A DNA stretch of 64,000 nt from the NCBI GenBank assembly GCA_930367205.1, contig OV884011.1:172681226-172745225 (forward strand), written 5' to 3'. Shown one piece after another: positions 43,241-55,600 of this stretch. Position numbers and translations under genes: made by a program. Below the pieces are notes generated by a model. The model saw nothing but the letters and a program-made list of their open reading frames with translations. It did not search any database and was not told the origin of the DNA. This DNA comes from Acanthosoma haemorrhoidale. Its lineage: Eukaryota; Arthropoda; Insecta; Hemiptera; Acanthosomatidae. Within the stretch, counting starts at the first letter, position 1. Each line of letters begins with the position of its first letter.

Positions 43241-44591
43241 ATGAGATTTTATCAACAGCTTATGACTGAAAATAAAAAAAAATTATCAAGGTCTTTAGGG
43301 CCAACTCCGACCCCATCGCCTGTTAGGCGAAAGCCAAGAAGATCGAATAGGAACGTTCATCCAATAAATTCATCTGCTGCCAGCTCGATGGAAGACTTTT
43401 TGATTTTGAAGATTGGAAGACACAAGCCCAGCACTTCAAAAGAAGAAACAGTAGACGAATCTCCGTTTTTCACGCCTAACAGCTTCGAAGTACTTAGCCA
43501 ACCTGACGACATGGAAGTTATTAAAACACCTACCTACACAGCCCAAGCCGCCTGCTATATTCGTATGAAATATTAGCAATTTCTAATTTTTATGCTCACA
43601 AATGAGTAAAATTGTAGGTACCGGAAAATGTACGTGCCTCAATCGACCTCGGGATACAAAAATTTCGCCGGACACTCCCGATACTTATCGGGCCATTATC
43701 AAGTATTTGGAAGAAACTAAAGCCGACTTCCACAGATACCAGTTAAAGCAGGAAAGTTCGTTACGAGTAGTGATCAGAAATCTTCACCCGTCCACACCAG
43801 CTGATGAAATTGAAGACGAACTATCAGCTCTCAGATTCAAAGTTCGCCAAATAACGAACGTTTTACGAGAGGACAGGCGACAAGATGAATCCGTCAAAAC
43901 GGCGTTACCATTATTCTTTGTAGACCTCGAGCGAACATCTGGCGTGGAGAAAATATAAGACTTAACACACCTGTATTACACAAGAATACAGGTCGAAAAA
44001 CCTTACCCCAAACGAGACATCGTCCAATTCTATAATTGCCAGGCATATGGGCACACAAAATCGTACTGCCGCTACCCTCCCAGGTGTGCAAAGTGTAGTG
44101 GGCAGCCCAAAAGCGTATTGTGCATAAAGCCACTGAAATCGCCTGCTGTATACGAGCTCTGCCTGCAAGGCCATCCGGCCAACTACAAGGGCTGCGAGGC
44201 TTATAGAATTCTGAAGTCCAGGAGCGAGCAACGTGGTCAGCCAAGAGAAGAGAAGCCAGTCACAGGACGCTCAAGAAGCGCCCCCGCCATAAATTTAAAA
44301 CCTTCAGTCTCTTTTGCTGATGCCGTTCGGAACAGAAAGCAGTCACAGGCACTGCCCACCCGCACTGGTCCGCAAGTTTCTCTTCCCCAGCAATCCGCTC
44401 ATCCCGTCAACCAGCAAACCCAATCCCACACTCAACCACACATCTCGCATATTCCTCTACCTTCAAGCTCATCAGATCTCACTAGCCTATTAACATCATT
44501 CCTTACAGAATTCAGAACCCTAATTACCCCTCTCATTTCCCTTCTTACAAGTCTTGTCTCCTACCTTATCCCCGTTAAACAAACCCCATAA
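43241..44591 (+). pseudogene. LINE ORF1, gag-like nucleic-acid-binding protein (PRE_C2HC)
   Basis: Gag-like RNA-binding protein of the Jockey clade. The N-terminal part (43241-43576) is basic and Ser/Pro-rich and carries NSFEVLSQPDDMEV. A frameshift near 43545 moves the reading into the frame of 43602. That frame continues with SLRVVIRNLHPSTPADEI and LPLFFVDLE, the PRE_C2HC domain. An in-frame TAA lies at 43956-43958. After it the same frame gives zinc knuckles (NCQAYGHTKSYC, RCAKCSG, then ELCLQGHPANYKGC). The first knuckle has VQFYNC where the family has VQCxxC, so its first Cys is lost (TTC for TGC). A Ser/Thr/Pro-rich C-terminus follows to the stop at 44589. Confidence 0.9.
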
Positions 44592-47336
44592 GTGGATACT
44601 TCTGACTCCTTAGCCATTCTCCTTCAGAATCCGAATGGTGTTCGCACCCATACTAACGAACTGACAACACAACTCCACGACAAAAACATCGGCGGAGCTG
44701 AAAGTACTGAAACAAGACTTACAAGTAAACGACCATTTACCGTTCGACAGTACCAGATTATCGAACTGATCACCCAGATGGAAGAGCTCAAGCAGGTACC
44801 ACTGTCATTGTCCAGACCTCCATATCCCACCACATAGTTTCTTTGGTAGCACATGAATTCCTACAATCCACAGCAGTGACAATCACCACCTTCACTTTTC
44901 CCCTTACACTAGCATCAGTATACTGCCCTCCCAATAAATCCATTTCCGACTCCCAATTCATCTCCTTTCTACACTCCATCGGACATCGTTTCCTTGTGGG
45001 TGGGGACTTTAATGCTAAGCACTAACATTGGGGGCCAAGATCCACAAATACACAAGGACGCGCTTTGCTATCTGCACTCACACGAAAACATTGCTCCTCT
45101 ATCACTCCTGACATAGCCACCTATTGGCCACCTATCCAACCAAAATCCTGATCTCCTTGACTTCTTTTTCTACAATAGTTTAGGAACACTAAACTATTCA
45201 CTCACGCGCCTCGATGACCTCTCCTCTGATCATAGTCCTTTATTTTTAACCATTTCCCTAAGAACAAATTCACAAACTGCCTCCTCCTTCGTTTATTAGG
45301 GGTCCAGTTTCTTCCGCCAGCTTCTTACAGAGTCTGTAGACTTCAAAGTGACCCTGGAAACATCCCAAGACCTAGACGATGCAGTGATTCTTTCACTACC
45401 CTGGTCCAGAGATCGGCTTGGGAAGCTACATCACCTAAAAATTCACAATCATAATCGTTTACCTCAGCATCTCAAAGATTAAATCCAATCCAAACGCCGC
45501 TCCAGAACAGTGTGGCAAAGATCCCTGCATCCTGCTGGCCGTCGCTGATACAATCAGTACTACCGATTGGTAAAGCGACTATTGGTTTCCTTCCGTTCCG
45601 ATTCTCTTAATTTCTACCTCTTCTCTCTGTCTACCAGGGATAACTCCTTGTGGAATTTAACTAAAAAAATCCTCAAGTATCATCGTGTTTCACACCCACT
45701 CCGTCGTGATGATGAGTCATGGGCGGCTTCGGATGGGGATAGGTCGGAGGAATTTGCTCTGCATCTCACCCATACTTTCACACCTCACCTTTCTCATCAA
45801 AATTATACTCATAGAACAACTGTAGAAGATTTCCTCACTTCACCTATACCTCTCTCACTTCGACCAAAAGCCGTTAACCCCTCTGAGGTCAAATACCTTT
45901 TGAAAAACTTACCTTACCGAAAATCCCCTGGATATGATCTCTTTACTCCTCAAATTCTCAAACAACTTCCTCCTAAAGCCACGATCTTCCTAACCTACAT
46001 CTATAATTGCATTATCTGAACGACGCACTTTCCTCTCCTCTGGAAACACTCCATTATTGTCATATTCGCCAAACCCAGAAAACCACCCAACGACGCCTCA
46101 TCTTACCGTCCAATTAGCGTACTCCCTATCCTCTCAAAAATATTTGAGAAACTCCTCTTAAAACGTCTACTTCCAATTGTCGAATCCAAAAACCAGTTTC
46201 CTATACACCAGTTTGGCTTCCGTCTACAACATTCCACTGCTCAACAAGGCCTTCGCGTTGTTGATCACATCTCTTAAGCCCATGAAACCAAACAGTATTG
46301 CACTGCTGCCTTTCTTGATATAGCTCACGCTTTTGACATGGTTTGGCACGCAGGTTTGCTCCACAAGCTCAAAAGATATTTACCACAGACCCTTTTCTTA
46401 ATCCTAAAGTCCTACCTTTCAAACTGCTTCTCCCAAGTCCGCTGTGGCTTAGAATATTGTAACTACTATCCCATAAATGCAGGTGTTCTACAGGGTAGTG
46501 TTCTGAGGCCCGTCCTATATAACCTATATACCGCTGATGTCACCTCTACTCCTAATACCTTTTTGCCCACATTTGCAGATGACACTGCAGACTTGTCATC
46601 CCACCCAGACCCTAACATAGCATCCCATAACCTTCAAAAACACCTTGACGAGTTCGAGCATTGGTGCAACCAATGGCGGATCAAAGTTAATGAAGCAAAA
46701 TTTTCCCACATTACCTTCACCCTTTGTCGCGAGTCTTCTCCACTGGTTTATTTTAATTATATACCTATCCTTGTATCCGGGACAGTCCTCCGGTACTTAG
46801 GCTTCCATCTCGAAAAACGACTGACCTGGAACCCACATACGAGGCTAAAAAGACAAGAACTAAACTGACGCTTTGGACAACTGTACAGACTACTTCAAAG
46901 GACATCCCATCACAAGTTACACTTAAGCCAATCTGGACATACGGAATAGAGCTATGGGGGAGAACAAAAAAAGTCGAACATCAAGCGTATCCAATCCTTT
47001 CAATCAAAAGTCCTGAGAACAATAGTAAATGCCCCTTACTACGTCATTAATAAAACCATTCATAACGATCTTAATATACCCTACATTCTTGGACTCATCC
47101 CTTTCAAGTTTATGAATTTCCACAGTAGCCTTTTCAACCACCCTAGTCCCGTAGCACAGTCATTGCACTGCACCTTTCAGCTTTATAATCCTCCTCGGAG
47201 AAATGGCAGTGGCCTCGTGACCTGCTATAAATGCGTGACAGTGGGAGTCCTGGCAATGGCTAGTTTCTCCAACCATGTCATGAGCGTCTGTGGCTCTCGC
47301 GCTCTTGGTCAGCCTCCACTGGCTCGTATCCGGTGA
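44592..47336 (+). pseudogene. LINE ORF2, endonuclease and reverse transcriptase
   Basis: Endonuclease (44592 to about 45260): LAILLQNPNGVRTHTNEL, the catalytic-Glu segment (TET), SVYCPPNKSI, GGDFNAKH and SSDHSPLF, with a frameshift in the middle and a stop right after AKH. Reverse transcriptase: RKSPGYD (about 45920), SYRPISVLP (about 46105), AFLDIAHAFD (about 46307), GVLQGSVLRPVLYNLY (about 46485) and the catalytic FADD (about 46572). The first D of the AFLD box is intact, so the active-site residues persist. Stops at 46017-46019, 46275-46277 and 46866-46868 and further frameshifts near 46930 break it. The C-terminal part includes FQSKVLRTIVNAPYYV and HNDLNIP in other frames, typical of this clade. 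Confidence 0.92.
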
Positions 47337-47566
47337 CGTGGCTGACGGACGAGCTTGGGGAACTTTCCAATACTTCGCTACCTCTTTCGTATGCGAGAGA
47401 GGTGACAAACATGTGGATTTGGGAGGCCTCTGGGCTGTCTGTAAATATTGTATGAAAGCGAGTGAATGATGAATTGTAAATATGGTATGAATGAGAGCAT
47501 TTATCCTTATTACTTATTGGCTAATAAGAGAGATTGTAATTTTAGCACAATAAAGGAAATAAATAA
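47337..47566 (+). other. LINE 3' untranslated region and tail
   Basis: Noncoding end of the element, sharing sequence with 5729-5925 (first part) and 38403-38482 (last part). It ends with GCACAATAAAGG, a likely polyadenylation signal, and a degenerate A-rich tail (AAATAAATAAAATAAAA). Confidence 0.8.
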
Positions 47567-47917
47567 AATAAAACGGTATCGGCAAGCGAATATTTTTTTT
47601 TATTTTATGTTTTTCAGCTGAAATAAGGGAAGGCCGCGATTCATGAATAATTTATTTAATCTTTAATATCTGTTTTTTTCTTAAACCAATATCAATTAAT
47701 GCAATATTAATTATTTTAGTCATACTATAATGCAAGACTTTACATTACAGTATACCGGATGGATTTTCTGAAAATGATAATAAATATAAAGATCCGTAAT
47801 AAAACAATACCTATAATTGCTATATATAATAGAATACTGTGAGAAAGTATAGCAACGAGTTAGGAAACCTCAGGTGAGTAGTATTCCATGACAGATTCAT
47901 ATTTAAATGACACACGT

Positions 47918-48066
47918 GTCGGTTTTGATCGAAGCGTTTCCCGTGAGGTAAATTGAGTCGAGTTGATAGTTGAAGTAAATGGAAAATGACAGATCAATGG
48001 ACCCTAACCGCCTAGCGGTTTAACATTATTATGAATGAGATCAAACCACCTTCGATCAACACCGAC
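47918..48066. mobile_element. 149-bp element with 17-bp terminal inverted repeats
   Basis: GTCGGTTTTGATCGAAG (47918-47934) is the reverse complement of CTTCGATCAACACCGAC (48050-48066) apart from one base. The 115 bases between contain a small palindrome (ACCGCCTAGCGGT) and no open frame. The structure suits a miniature inverted-repeat transposon. I could not fix a target-site duplication, so a structured non-transposon element remains possible. Confidence 0.55.
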
Positions 48067-48389
48067 AATAAAAGAACCGACCAGGCCTACGTCGCAGTAA
48101 GAACTAGACTGTCACGTGACATGGCAAAGTTCAACTTGGGGAACCTGTCTATGTCCGTCTTCCAGCTGTTTCTGGTAATAAGACTTCAATAAGAAATCAA
48201 CAACTACATGAACATATTGTGGTACTCTATCATTACGGAAATAATAATAACGTGTCGAGATCTTGAAGGTAACTGCATAGCTTGGAGCTCAAGGGGGTAG
48301 AATTCGAAAGATGGAAACATGTCTTATCCTGTATTGCTCACCTGTGCACTTTCGCTATAGTTACAAACTAGCTAATTTAAAGCGAAAAA

Positions 48390-48462
48390 AAAACAACGTT
48401 ATCCCAGGAACTTCAGCCATAGATATTTTCCTAAAAATTCCTTGAGAAGATAACGTTGTTTT
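48390..48462. ncRNA. Pre-miRNA-like hairpin (candidate)
   Basis: AAAACAACGTTATC (48390-48403) pairs perfectly over 14 bp with GATAACGTTGTTTT (48449-48462). Further in, CAGGAACTT and AATTCCTTG pair imperfectly, giving a 73-nt hairpin with a stem of about 21 bp and a loop of roughly 20 nt. Size and shape fit an animal microRNA precursor on either strand. I do not recognise a known mature sequence. A small inverted-repeat transposon is the main alternative. Confidence 0.3.
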
Positions 48463-51400
48463 ATGCTAGAGGCCTTAAATAAATCATACAAGCTTTTAAA
48501 TGTAAAATATTCCAAGTACTACTCTTGTTGTAGAGGGCTGGAGGTGATGATACTCGGAGGAAAATTCGAATAATTGTTTAGTCCAACATTAGTATTTTTG
48601 TTTTGCAGTATCACTATTGCTTTCTCCTCGTATTTTAACGCAGGTTTACGTTAACCACTCCACTCAGTAAGATACCATCAGAACCACCGGTTGTTGTAAC
48701 AAATTAATTCACTTGGAAAAAACATTTATGCATGAGCACAGACCGTTGTTAAATAGACTAAACTCTGAAATCGCTGTTTACTTGATGCCTGCTTTATTCC
48801 GGATTTATAACAGCTGATTTGCATACCTTAAAATAATTTATGTAAGTAAAGCTAACGGCCCCTGAGTTCCTTCATTCAAATGAAACAGCCCACCGGGTCA
48901 TTATGTATGCAGCTGTAAATAAACTCGATAAATAAACTCATAATGTAATCAGAAAACGGCATACAAATAGGGCGGGTGTATTTCATCCTTTCGTAACATT
49001 ACCGTCGTCTACAAACAACCATCAGATTATGAAAATCATGATGCGTTTTTTATTCCTCTTTTGTATTTGTTTTCTTTTCCTTATGCAAGTATCAGTGGCA
49101 TTAATATCAAATTAGCGATGTTTTATTCATAGTACTATTATGCGTTGTTTTCCTTAGATTCTAAATCTGATGAGAACCACACAGTACGACTTTCCACATA
49201 CAACAGGACAGTTGACAACAATAAAATCATTCAAAAATAAAAAAAGTGAGATAATGCGATACAGAGCATACCCTGCGAAGCTGTCTGTCATCTCTAACAA
49301 TTAGGACGCGACCAAGGACACCTGTAGATGTGACAGGAGGGTTCCAGTTCTGTTGGAGTGTAAAATGAAATGTAACAGATACTAATAGCCGCTTCAGCTA
49401 AATATAGATTTCACCGCTTGCGAATTAGTTGCTTCATTTAACACTTACAGTTAATTTCACCCCGACCCTAATAGTAGATATGTTTGCTGTGAGAACGTTT
49501 ATTTGTCCATCAAACCAACGGTCTCTTTATTTTTCTTACGTGCTAATACATCTAACCTTCTTTTGCTCAATCAATCAAAATTGCTGTTGATTTTTGCAAA
49601 AGATTTTAGAATTAAGCTTTAAAACTGTAGATGCGGATTTATGAAGCCTTAAGTAGGATAAAACACTCAAAGAGAGATAATTTAGACAACAAAAGTGGTT
49701 ATTTAATAATTACCTTAAAATTTCGTATTTATAGGCATTTAAGGGTGCTAAAAATTAATACCATTTTAATTGAAGTGTAACGAAAAAAAATCAACGTTTA
49801 ATTGGTATGTAGTAAAAGTATTAAACATTTTATATTGTAAATATAATCAATTGTTCAGTAACTCATGGTTCAAATTAGTTTTTGTTTTGGACATAATTAT
49901 TACGTTAGTTTTATTTAAATAATAGTTAAGATTAAAATAATATTATGTTTGCACATTAAACAACGTTATAATTCTATTTGTAATTGTAGGAGTTAACTGT
50001 ATTCCGTTCGACCCTAGATCGAATTAGTTTATTTTGTAAAAAATTTAAAAAAAAACGTTCAGTTCCTTCACTGATTCTATAAGTGCTCTTGCACTCATTA
50101 TCCTGAACTAATTTTCTAACCATCAGAATTTATACATTTAATATTCATAACTTTTTTTTCTTGGGTATCTTTGCTGGAATATTTGTTTTTATTTTAGAAC
50201 AATGGTCAATTTTAATAATTAAATAACTGTTACTTGTCAAGTTTAGCTGATCAGTTGAGAACTAGCACTATTTAGAGAGAACTAGAATCATTTAGTCTCA
50301 TTTTAATTTTAAAACCCTGTAATAAATCAATTAAAATGAATTCATCATGAAACCATAATATTATCCCGGTACAGGGAGAATAGAGAAGGAGAGAGGGAGA
50401 GAGGGAGGGAGAGAGAGAGAGAGTGTGTGAGAGAGAGGGGGGGGGGAGAAAGAAATAAGAAAAGTCCTAGAAGGAAGAGAATTTATCGGAACGCAATCTA
50501 GAAGTTGAATTAAAGTCAGATCAATGTCCAGTTGAATGGGAAGAGCTCATCCATCAGAGAAGCAGCCACTATCAAGTCCTTACTAATCCTCCTGTCTTCT
50601 CACTGTCCGCCAGTTCCAAATAGCCACTGGATCCAACTGCAGCCAATATTCCATGCGCTAAGAGGACTTTAATAGTTCAAGAGTTGCGAGAGGTGGTTTG
50701 GAATTATCTGAAAAATATGGTAACGCCTACTTACATATTCGATCACATGCCACAGAACATGAGGCCATCATAGATTAAGGCTTACTCTATTCATCGTTGT
50801 TTAAGCACTAATCTTATCTATATCAATTAACTAATTGTATAACCGTTTGTTTTTGATGTATTTCAACTTCTCTTAAGTCATCGTGGTATGTTGGGAGGTC
50901 ATTCTGGGTGTATCAGTGTTTGAATGGCCAGATCATTTCTCATAGATGCGTCAGTTTCATTTCTTCATCTGAGTCTGTACGTATGGAATTTGTCAGTCTC
51001 TCTTTGTAAAGTTTGCACTAGAATTACTGTATTGTCAAGATGTGACATTTTTTGGCATGCACATATATCGGTTCTCCGTATGCCTAAATGGGTATACAAC
51101 AAGTAGAAACTGGAAAATTAAAATCATACAAGCAGTTTCCTCATTACAACGGCCTCTTCATAGTGACTGAAAGGAGGAAAAAATGTCTCCCCACTTTGCT
51201 ACATCCAAACTGACGCTTGTTGTAAAATAATGATTTTTTATTTAATATTCTTATTCCAGTTATTTATAAATAAAAAAAAAAACAGACACAATCAAAAATT
51301 CATTCACGTCTACTCAGGAAACATAACAGCGTATAATAACAAATGTATCAACCCTATAGCCAGTGGTATTTTCTGATTCCTAAAATAAACCCAGAAAGGT

Positions 51401-51805
51401 AAAAAAAAGAATCATCTGTTGGTAAATCAAAAGTACCCAGACATATCTAGTAGCCATTTGGCAACTAACCATAGAAAAAGAGGCATGCACTAAATTCCAT
51501 TCCCCTCCAATATCTGCACAGCAAATACACAAGCCCGAATCCAGGAGAGCCTTGTGTGAATTTGTATTATTATGGAGAAGTCAAACAAGTAACGATTCCT
51601 AGAGGAGATAATCTTTGGCTTTTGGAACGGTTTGACAAGAAAAAAAGGAACCGAGGGCCACAATGAAGAAAACCCAAGCTTACCAACAACCATCTCGGCA
51701 ACAATCAGCTGTAAGGCAATCGGTCTCACGTTCAAGATGGTCACAAACCTTAACAGATAAATGACGATTTGAGGGACTTATTATAGGGAGAACACAAAAA
51801 CATTT
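48463..51805. other. AT-rich gene-free stretch with GA-rich tract
   Basis: No gene recognised. 50375-50450 is a purine tract of GAGAGG-type repeats with a G-run. 49260-49370 and 50520-50710 are less A/T-rich but carry no long open frame. Minus-strand frames at 51490-51874 run up to the LTR and have no domain. Confidence 0.5.
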
Positions 51806-52667
51806 TGTCGAGTCGTCACTAGGGGGCTCAGTATACCTGACTATCCCCCAAAGTGGCGAGGAGACGCCCGCCATGGTCTAGGGTCATTACAACCCCTTAG
51901 CCCCCGTCCGGCGAGCGCCCAGAAAGATATAAGGCGGGTGGACCTATGGTCTTTCACCCTGGCCACTGGCCTAGTTGGCAGGGCAGCCTAATTCGCTTTC
52001 CATCTGACTCCATAAGATCTTTAGGTGTGTGTGCCCCGACATAGCACTGTGTTCAGGAGAAGAGGTACAGTGTAGGTTTTATAGGTAGTTTATGTGGTCT
52101 TGGAATGACCACGAATTCACACTCGGTATCTAAGGGTAGGCGAAAACCGTCCGGATCCCAAAGGCGAGTGTGAACCGGAGAGAGGCCGACTGGATTTCCA
52201 TGGGAGTCCCTGCTGGTCTTATTTGCAGGGGCCAAGGCAACCGTCATCCGCGAGGGAGAGGTCTCTCCCAAGGAGGTGCTAGTTTTAGCGAGATGAAGGC
52301 AGAGAATCTCACTAGGAAGGTGTGAGGTCTGACTAAGCCGGGTTAAAACATAGCGGATCAGGAAAGAGAGATGCAGAGGTAGCTGAATGAGAAGTCCATG
52401 GTTTGAGTAGAGCAGCAGGCGCCAGTGCAGAGAGAGAGAGAGAGAAGTCTTCAAGGTGTCAGTTGGTTTCCGAATAAACTCTAACTCAGATCGCGAGGCT
52501 TATATAGCCGGGTCTCACTGGAGGGGATGGCTCCCTACCAGGCGGCTAGAGAGGAAGTGGGGATGGGCCCCCTCTACTTACTCTTCCCCATACTCTCACT
52601 GACGTCGAAATCTTTATTAATAACAAAATATGGACATATAGATAGGTATAATATGAGAAGAGGGAAA
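51806..52667 (+). mobile_element. LTR (family A), second copy
   Basis: Starts TGTCGAGTCGTCACTAGGGG and aligns along its length with the solo LTR at 10219-11127: AGGAGACGCCCGCC, GTGCCCCGACATAGCACTG, CCACGAATTCACACTCGG, CACTGACGTC and ATGAGAAGAGGG near 52653-52666. A TATATAGCCGGG segment near 52500 is a possible TATA box of the LTR promoter. The last roughly 40 bases of the 10-kb copy are not recognisable here, so the 3' boundary and target duplication are not fixed. The 133-codon minus-strand frame inside it (52053-52454) is a shadow. Confidence 0.8.
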
Positions 52668-55600
52668 CATTTTTTCCAAATTCCAAACTACTCTGGCTGA
52701 TAACTGCAACACGCACGTAACTGAATGCGTACAGACTGACATCAATAAACTATACATACAGATTTCATGAAAAACTATTCGGCCATTCGGATACACTGAT
52801 ACAAGAAATGTCAAAACTTGCTTCCCTCATAATACTCCAAGATGAATTAAGAGGAGCTGGAATGAGGATCTGCTAAGATGACTTTTCCTAAATACCACAG
52901 TGAGGAGGTGGTACAATATGAATTAATTAATAAAAACGAAACAACTTTATCACATGGTCGTATTTTGTATCTACTTTTATTGTATATAGAACGATGTTTA
53001 ACTCAAATTTGGTAAACTCATTTCGTGAATTTCAAACTTATAAAACAATACATCAGCACGAACTTCAGAAATGCGAAAAACACATTAGATGCTATTATTA
53101 TCCAGATATTTTCGAATGGAATTCGTCATAAAACTGGAAAGTGCGGTCATAAGAATTTCATATTTCATGTATCCACTGAAGAGGAGAGGGATATGAAGGA
53201 TTCCTCCACATTCCTTATTTACTTTGATTGAACGACGTCCTGGAATGTGCCTTTTCTCTTTACGATATGAGATTTATGGGTCAGTAAAACTCCTACGCCA
53301 GTAACAGCTAACCTTCCTCCGTTCCTATGTACATGTTTCACAGCTAATGAGACAAAAATTATACTAGCTAAATAAATAACAATAAATGTTTTTATAGAAA
53401 TCAAAAAAAAGTCCTGTCTCTTGGTGATCGATTAATTAAAGCAACCAAAGCATTTTTTGTTAAAAAGACATTTTTTAATTATTTAATAAGTTTTTAAGGA
53501 ACTATTGCAGGAATCCACGAATGTCTCGATACTAGACTTTTACAAATTCTTCTGCTATCATTAGTTTATTTGAAAAATCGAGGTGCTGTCACGCGTAAAT
53601 GAAGTCAGGTGTTCTGTATCATAAAATTAAGGGTTTCACTGATAAATATACTAATTTTCATTGGTATTAATATAATAAAGCAGTTTCTCCACATTGGTTG
53701 ATACTTTACATACCATTAAACGTAAAGTTCTTAAATAGTCCATGAATTATTCGGATTAAAGTAGGGTTACATAAAGCTGCTTGAAACATAATTCTCCAGT
53801 TATAAAGTTTAAATTGTTCAGAATAAATTTTGAAATGATGTAGAACATAGATTTTTACTGCAATTTCAGTTATTCATTAAAATCCCCTCCCAGAAATTTT
53901 GCATGAGCATCGTATTACTACAAACTAAATCCAATAATAATAAATGTGCCACTATATTTCGGTGGTCAACTAGCATCTTACATAAAATATAATAATTCAC
54001 TTTATTTTCATAAAGTATAATAACACGAATTTCTCAGTGGTGTCTTCGCAACATAACATCAAGTCCTTTATTATTTTATTCATGTTTAGGCGTTTCCTTA
54101 TTAGTTTACAACACGTTCGCTGTCTCAGTCGATGCAGGTTAGTGTATGGTAAGATTATTGCACAGTATGCATTGCGGTGAGTTAAGTTGGCAGATAAATA
54201 AGCTATGTAACTCATTTGGTATTTTTGGTTGGGGATTTTCGCAAGCCTGGTGATAACTTCCCACCTATAGAAAAACCTTTATTTGTATTGTAATAGCTAC
54301 CTAACTTGTAGTAACTAAAATATAACTCTCCGCTGTGTTTGAGACAAGGATGCACTTTTGAAGTCGTTATTCAACTGGACGGAGGTGTTTTAATCAGAAG
54401 GAATAGAACGGGCCTAATATTAAAAATGAAAAAGTTCGTTTTAAAAAAATAAGTTGCTCGAGTTGCTTTTTACACTAAACGCCTCAATATTATACTATTA
54501 TCATTCTGAACACATATTTTTTATTAACAGTTCTAGATGATTAACGAGATACCCAATCAGGGAAAATCCCAAATTAATAATTGATTGCGAATGAATTATT
54601 CTATTTTTGTCATCTTTAAGAGAATCAAATAAATATAATTACCACCCAGATTATTATCCTTCTTAATTGATAAAAATCACTCATTGGAATGAAAGTTTGG
54701 ACCAAGATTTTAATTGCTGATTCACCTTTTTTTTTCTTTTTTAACCCCTACCTAAAATCCGTATCACATATGTTTTTTTTTTTCTGCTGTACCTCATACT
54801 CTGTTACATTTATGATACCATAAATTATTACGTCGAAAATTGAGATGTTGCTACAACAAACTTTACTTTAAAACAACAATACCGACCGCCTGGTCAAAAT
54901 GAAAAAGCTGATTGAGCTGTTGTGTACAAAAGCGATAGGTGGGTCGTCCTTCCGTGATGCACGATCCTCTCTCAAGCAGCGATGTAAACAGGGAAGTCCA
55001 AAACCGGGCGATTACGTGCATGCGAAATTCACACGTCCGACGGAGGATCCGCCTACTGCTTGTTTTTCAAAGGCTAACAAGAAGCCACGCGAAGCCCTTA
55101 TTAGGGACTCTTGTACAGCCACTGGCCGCCCTACCCTTTACTAACGCTAACAACATCAGCCAGCTGTCAATAAGTAATCAAAAGTAATCACATTTTCCCA
55201 CTACGTGAATCATGTGGTGAATTAGACGTCTGATTGAGTCAGTCTCACCCTCATCGTACGCCCAAAAGAAGATTTTATTTTCGCTATATAATTATAGACT
55301 TTATCATGTAACTTATGGTTTCTTTTAACTTTATTTTACAAAGGGTGGATATGAAACGATAGTTTTTTGTCTGCTTCTAAGTCCGAATTCGTGAAATATA
55401 ATTATAAAACCAACTCCCTGATTATAATAAGAAATATAGTTTAACAAATTAAATTTGAGAAAAGTCGCTCTTGGCTCTCTTTTTTAAATATGATCAGTTT
55501 TAATTTAGTCACAGGTCCAAAGCTAATTAGGATTCAGTGTAATAATTTTCCCTTTGGCTAGTGAAACATTTAACAAAAACAATTTAAAGATATTACGAAT

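Larger units (their letters stand above)
43241..47566 (+). mobile_element. Jockey-clade LINE retrotransposon, inactivated
   Basis: A nearly complete non-LTR retrotransposon: a gag-like ORF1 (43241-44591), then ORF2 with endonuclease and reverse transcriptase (44592 to about 47340), then a 3' untranslated region ending AATAAAGGAAATAAATAAAA near 47566. ORF2 begins immediately after the ORF1 stop codon, as in this clade. Elements of this kind copy themselves by nicking DNA and reverse transcribing their RNA at the nick. Both reading frames hold stops and frameshifts, so the copy is dead, but motifs are still easy to read, which points to moderate age. The 5' boundary is uncertain. Other, shorter copies of its 3' end lie at 5729 and 38403. 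Confidence 0.92.

Noticed and set aside
52053..52454. 133-codon minus-strand open frame
   Set aside because: It lies wholly within the family A LTR and has no domain. LTRs are not expected to code here.
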